From Bacteroidota bacterium (GTDB lineage: Bacteria; Bacteroidota; Ignavibacteria; Ignavibacteriales; Melioribacteraceae): a stretch of DNA of 17,224 nt. Below, in pieces: positions 15,935 through 17,224 of this stretch. The stretch spans positions 1 through 17,224 of the forward strand of contig JAEXOD010000178.1 of the NCBI GenBank assembly GCA_023447335.1, read 5' to 3'. Position 1 is the first letter of the stretch; each line of letters opens with the position of its first letter. Under the pieces are notes generated by a model. That model ran no database searches. It worked only from the letters and a program-made list of their open reading frames with translations, and was not told the DNA's origin. Made by a program: the position numbers and the translations under genes.

Positions 15935-16266
15935 CAATTCATTTATACAATCCCTTACAATAATTTTGCAAGGGATTGTATATTTTCAAAATAAAAATCA
16001 ATCCTTCAAATTTTACATTTATTTATTAAAGAATTTTTTCTTTATTTGTACTGTTGATTTAATGAAGATATTTTATGGTAACATTTTACCTAACGGCGCA
16101 GTTAATACCTTCTTTACCCAAAAACTTAGCAGGCAATTGATTTAATATTTTATTTTAAACTTTATTGATATAATATGTGTTTTTGAAATATTCAAGAAAT
16201 TGTTACAATCTTTTAGGTATTAATAATCTATAAATAAATATCACTAATTAATTCAGCGAGAGCTTA
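15935..16266 (+). other. 332-nt spacer between the two pckA genes
   Basis: The first part holds the pckA terminator. The rest shows no real gene. A 21-codon frame (16075-16140) opens with ATG in a locally less AT-rich stretch, and GGTAACATTTTACC (16077-16090) is an inverted repeat with 5-bp arms. TATAAT at 16169-16174 could be a -10 box for the second pckA, leaving a leader of about 90 nt, but no convincing -35 box lies 16-18 nt before it. No riboswitch-like structure was recognised. Confidence 0.5.
15944..15986 (+). terminator. Intrinsic terminator after the first pckA
   Basis: A perfect 13-bp stem (TATACAATCCCTT at 15944-15956 with AAGGGATTGTATA at 15970-15982) closes a 13-nt loop and is followed by TTTT (15983-15986). 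It begins 10 nt after the pckA stop. It should end the aminotransferase-pckA transcript, so the second pckA needs its own promoter. Confidence 0.88.
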
Positions 16267-17224
16267 ATGAAAAATTATTTCGAGTTAAAAACTCCGGCAT
16301 TAAAAATTGCTACTGAACTAGCAAGCAATTTCGAACTAAAAGATCAAGGAATTAACTATACATATCGCGAGTATTGGAATCTAACGGAAGAAGCACTATA
16401 CGAGGAAATCATTTTTAGAGGTGAAGGAGCAATCTCTAAACATGGAGCAATATTAGTCGAAACCGGAAAGCATACAGCACGCGCAGCATCAGATAAATTT
16501 GTTGTTGAGGAATCAAGTACTAAAAATGAAATTTGGTGGGGTAATAATAATCGCCCTATTGCGGAAGAAAAGTATAATATAATGTATGAACGATTATTGG
16601 CAAGATTGCAAGGAGAAGATTTATTTATTCAAGATTGTTATGTAGGTGCTGATCCAAATTATCAAATGCCAATTAGAATTATAACTGAAATTGCATGGCA
16701 TAGTCTATTTGCCCGTAATATGTTCATTACAACTTCGGACAAAGATAAATTAAAGAATTTTAAGCCTGAGTTTACTGTAATTTGTGTTCCGGGATTTAAA
16801 GTTGAACCGAATATTGACGGTTCGAAAAGTGAAACCGCTATTGTTTTGAATTTTTCCAAAAAAACTGCAATAATTGCAAATACACTATACGGTGGTGAAA
16901 TAAAAAAATCAATTTTTACGGTATTAAACTTTCTGCTAACATTCAAAGATGTTTTACCGATGCATTGCTCGGCTAATGTCGGGATGAAAGGCGATACAGC
17001 ATTATTTTTCGGATTAAGCGGAACCGGGAAAACTACATTATCAGCAGATCCTAAAAGAAAGCTTATCGGTGATGACGAACATGGTTGGAGTAAAGACGGA
17101 ATATTTAATTTTGAGGGCGGATGTTATGCAAAAGTAATTAGGTTATCAGAAGAAAGCGAACCCCAAATTTTTGTTACGACAAAAAAATTCTCAACAATAC
17201 TAGAAAATGTAGTAATGGATCCCC
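16267..17224 (+). CDS. pckA: Phosphoenolpyruvate carboxykinase (ATP), second copy (partial, runs off the window)
   Basis: The frame opens at ATG 16267 (MKNYFELKTP) and stays open to the last base, giving 319 complete residues, about 58% of the expected length. It aligns without gaps to the first 319 residues of the upstream copy, with about 233 identities (73%) by hand count. The P-loop GLSGTGKTT, LIGDDEHGW, YGGEIKK and MHCSANVG are all intact, so this part looks functional. The substrate loop reads ARAASDK (71-77), sharing with copy one the loss of the usual GRSPKDK. It lies 332 nt after the first copy, beyond its terminator. GAGAG (16258-16262) is the only ribosome-binding-like stretch before the start. 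Whether the C-terminal part, including the Arg equivalent to R336, is intact cannot be seen. Confidence 0.93.
   Translation, partial: MKNYFELKTPALKIATELASNFELKDQGINYTYREYWNLTEEALYEEIIFRGEGAISKHGAILVETGKHTARAASDKFVVEESSTKNEIWWGNNNRPIAEEKYNIMYERLLARLQGEDLFIQDCYVGADPNYQMPIRIITEIAWHSLFARNMFITTSDKDKLKNFKPEFTVICVPGFKVEPNIDGSKSETAIVLNFSKKTAIIANTLYGGEIKKSIFTVLNFLLTFKDVLPMHCSANVGMKGDTALFFGLSGTGKTTLSADPKRKLIGDDEHGWSKDGIFNFEGGCYAKVIRLSEESEPQIFVTTKKFSTILENVVMDP

Overview
The window is AT-rich (roughly one third GC by eye) and looks like a chromosomal segment from the Bacteroidota / Ignavibacteria / Chlorobi side of the tree. Exported proteins have signal peptides ending in a small residue followed by Gln (AIFAQ, SISAQ). 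A TonB-dependent receptor has the N-terminal carboxypeptidase-regulatory-like domain common in that group, and the sensor kinase has periplasmic TPRs. Several metabolic genes have clear GAGG/AAGGAG ribosome binding sites 5 to 7 nt before the start, which fits Ignavibacteria-like lineages better than typical flavobacteria. This placement is inference. No rRNA, tRNA, insertion sequence, phage gene or CRISPR array was seen.

Layout. Positions 1-7740 are read on the minus strand: the N-terminal part of an outer-membrane TonB-dependent receptor (cut by the window edge), a large TPR-GAF-PAS histidine kinase, a 62-residue tail-anchored small protein, a CoA-acylating aldehyde dehydrogenase, a SirB1-family protein, and a two-gene unit of a small membrane protein plus a secreted YceI-family protein that ends in a strong terminator. 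A divergent intergenic region (7741-7872) switches to the plus strand: pruA-like glutamate-semialdehyde dehydrogenase and sucC, closed by a strong terminator, then an aldo/keto reductase. A four-helix membrane protein lies on the minus strand (11629-11985). A secreted SMP-30-type protein, an aspartate-type aminotransferase and pckA follow on the plus strand, with the last two overlapping by 4 nt. After a 13-bp terminator hairpin and about 330 nt of spacer, a second pckA paralogue runs off the window end.

The genes read as central carbon and amino-acid metabolism. PruA makes glutamate from proline or arginine breakdown. SucC is the beta subunit of the TCA-cycle succinyl-CoA synthetase. The aminotransferase can make oxaloacetate from aspartate, and PckA turns oxaloacetate into PEP, so the aminotransferase-pckA pair looks like an amino-acid-to-gluconeogenesis module. 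The acylating aldehyde dehydrogenase interconverts an aldehyde and its acyl-CoA.

Most of the window is ordinary housekeeping DNA. Three points merit a second look: tandem, diverged PEP carboxykinase paralogues that share an altered substrate-loop motif; the C-terminal extension of the acylating aldehyde dehydrogenase, which ends in an amphipathic helix resembling a microcompartment encapsulation peptide; and sucC transcribed with pruA without sucD.
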